From Candidatus Pantoea formicae (GTDB lineage: Bacteria; Pseudomonadota; Gammaproteobacteria; Enterobacterales; Enterobacteriaceae): a stretch of DNA of 64,000 bases. The notes under the pieces were generated by a model, which was not told the DNA's origin, searched no databases, and was given only the letters and a program-made list of their open reading frames with translations. Below, one piece after another: positions 63,905 through 64,000 of this stretch (its first letter is position 1; every line of letters starts with the position of its first letter). The DNA lies in the NCBI RefSeq assembly GCF_011752625.1, contig NZ_VWXD01000008.1, forward strand, positions 145,840 to 209,839, in the 5' to 3' direction. The position numbers were made by a program, and so were the translations under genes.

Positions 63905-64000
63905 ACAGCATTCTGAGAAGAACCTTCAGGTGTTCTCTCTCGGCCTCATCGTCGGCACCGTCGAGGCGCCCTATCAGTTTCAGGCACAAGGCGGTGCGCG
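63894..64000 (-). CDS. Second YcgZ-like protein, C-terminal part (runs off the window)
   Basis: The 35 visible codons read 'TALCLKLIGRLDGADDEAER' then 'EHLKVLLRMLFNR' and stop. This is the C-terminal signature of YcgZ ('ICAKLVRRLELAGGAEEEQHYRTLIGLLFG' in the copy at 57351). The start lies beyond the right edge. Suggests a second connector cluster continuing outside the window. Confidence 0.75.
   Translation of the reverse strand, partial: RTALCLKLIGRLDGADDEAEREHLKVLLRMLFNR

Noticed and set aside
1..64000. tRNA, rRNA or replication-initiator genes
   Set aside because: None could be recognised; the plasmid inference rests on TraX, H-NS, Cre/lox-like site and gene content, not on a replicon.

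Overview
The window looks like part of a large accessory replicon of an enterobacterium, probably a megaplasmid of the Pantoea/Erwinia group or a close relative. Evidence: enteric-type lacI, lacZ, lacY, FhuE, RcnA, UmuDC and YcgZ/YmgA/AriR homologues; plasmid markers (TraX, a solo H-NS, a P1 Cre-like recombinase beside a lox-like site); and no rRNA, tRNA or core housekeeping genes. The species is inferred. No replication or partition genes are visible.

Layout. 0-1.7 kb: the end of a chorismate-mutase-like gene, an AraC regulator and a LysE exporter. 1.7-7.6 kb: a divergent lac module (lacI facing lacZ-lacY, no lacA). 7.8-14.4 kb: hydrolase, LysR/TSUP pair, a membrane gene broken by an amber codon, and a TetR/DUF1348/haloperoxidase-like group with two copies of a TetR-type operator. 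15-18 kb: FhuE-type receptor and a small membrane gene, each behind a Fur-box-like site. 18.4-21.5 kb: a RibD-type deaminase, a GNAT, and nickel/cobalt efflux (rcnA plus a DUF1289 gene) next to a destroyed rcnR. 21.6-26.3 kb: LysR and an M20 - solute-binding protein - M28 operon. 26.5-32.1 kb: plasmid functions (TraX, H-NS, Fic and its partner, Cre-like recombinase, lox-like site). 32.4-40.9 kb: a PQQ sugar dehydrogenase, two TIM-barrel isomerases, an MFS sugar porter, a Gfo/Idh oxidoreductase and a LacI regulator; matching TGTCTCA motifs lie at both ends. 41-45.5 kb: phosphoesterase, VOC protein, and a wrecked TonB receptor cut off by an IS30-family element.

45.6-64 kb is a different landscape: often GC-rich, sparsely coded, with small proteins, many stand-alone terminators and several decaying genes. 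Broken genes include a chemoreceptor with a deletion/frameshift, a GAF-PAS-GGDEF-EAL protein with an amber codon, and umuD and umuC remnants. Intact small genes include an AriR/YmgA/YcgZ-type connector cluster with a second YcgZ-like gene at the right edge, two DUF3606 paralogues, DUF2171, DinB, and three small HTH-type proteins (one apparently using a CTG start). Several promoter-hairpin units with a shared TCCCGGG terminator arm may be small RNAs.

The most distinctive item is the Cre homologue (30848-31876) with, 166 bp upstream of its start, a perfect 17-bp inverted repeat around an asymmetric 8-bp spacer. Its inner 13-bp arm matches the loxP arm at 11 of 13 positions, so it is very probably a dimer-resolution system with its own target site.
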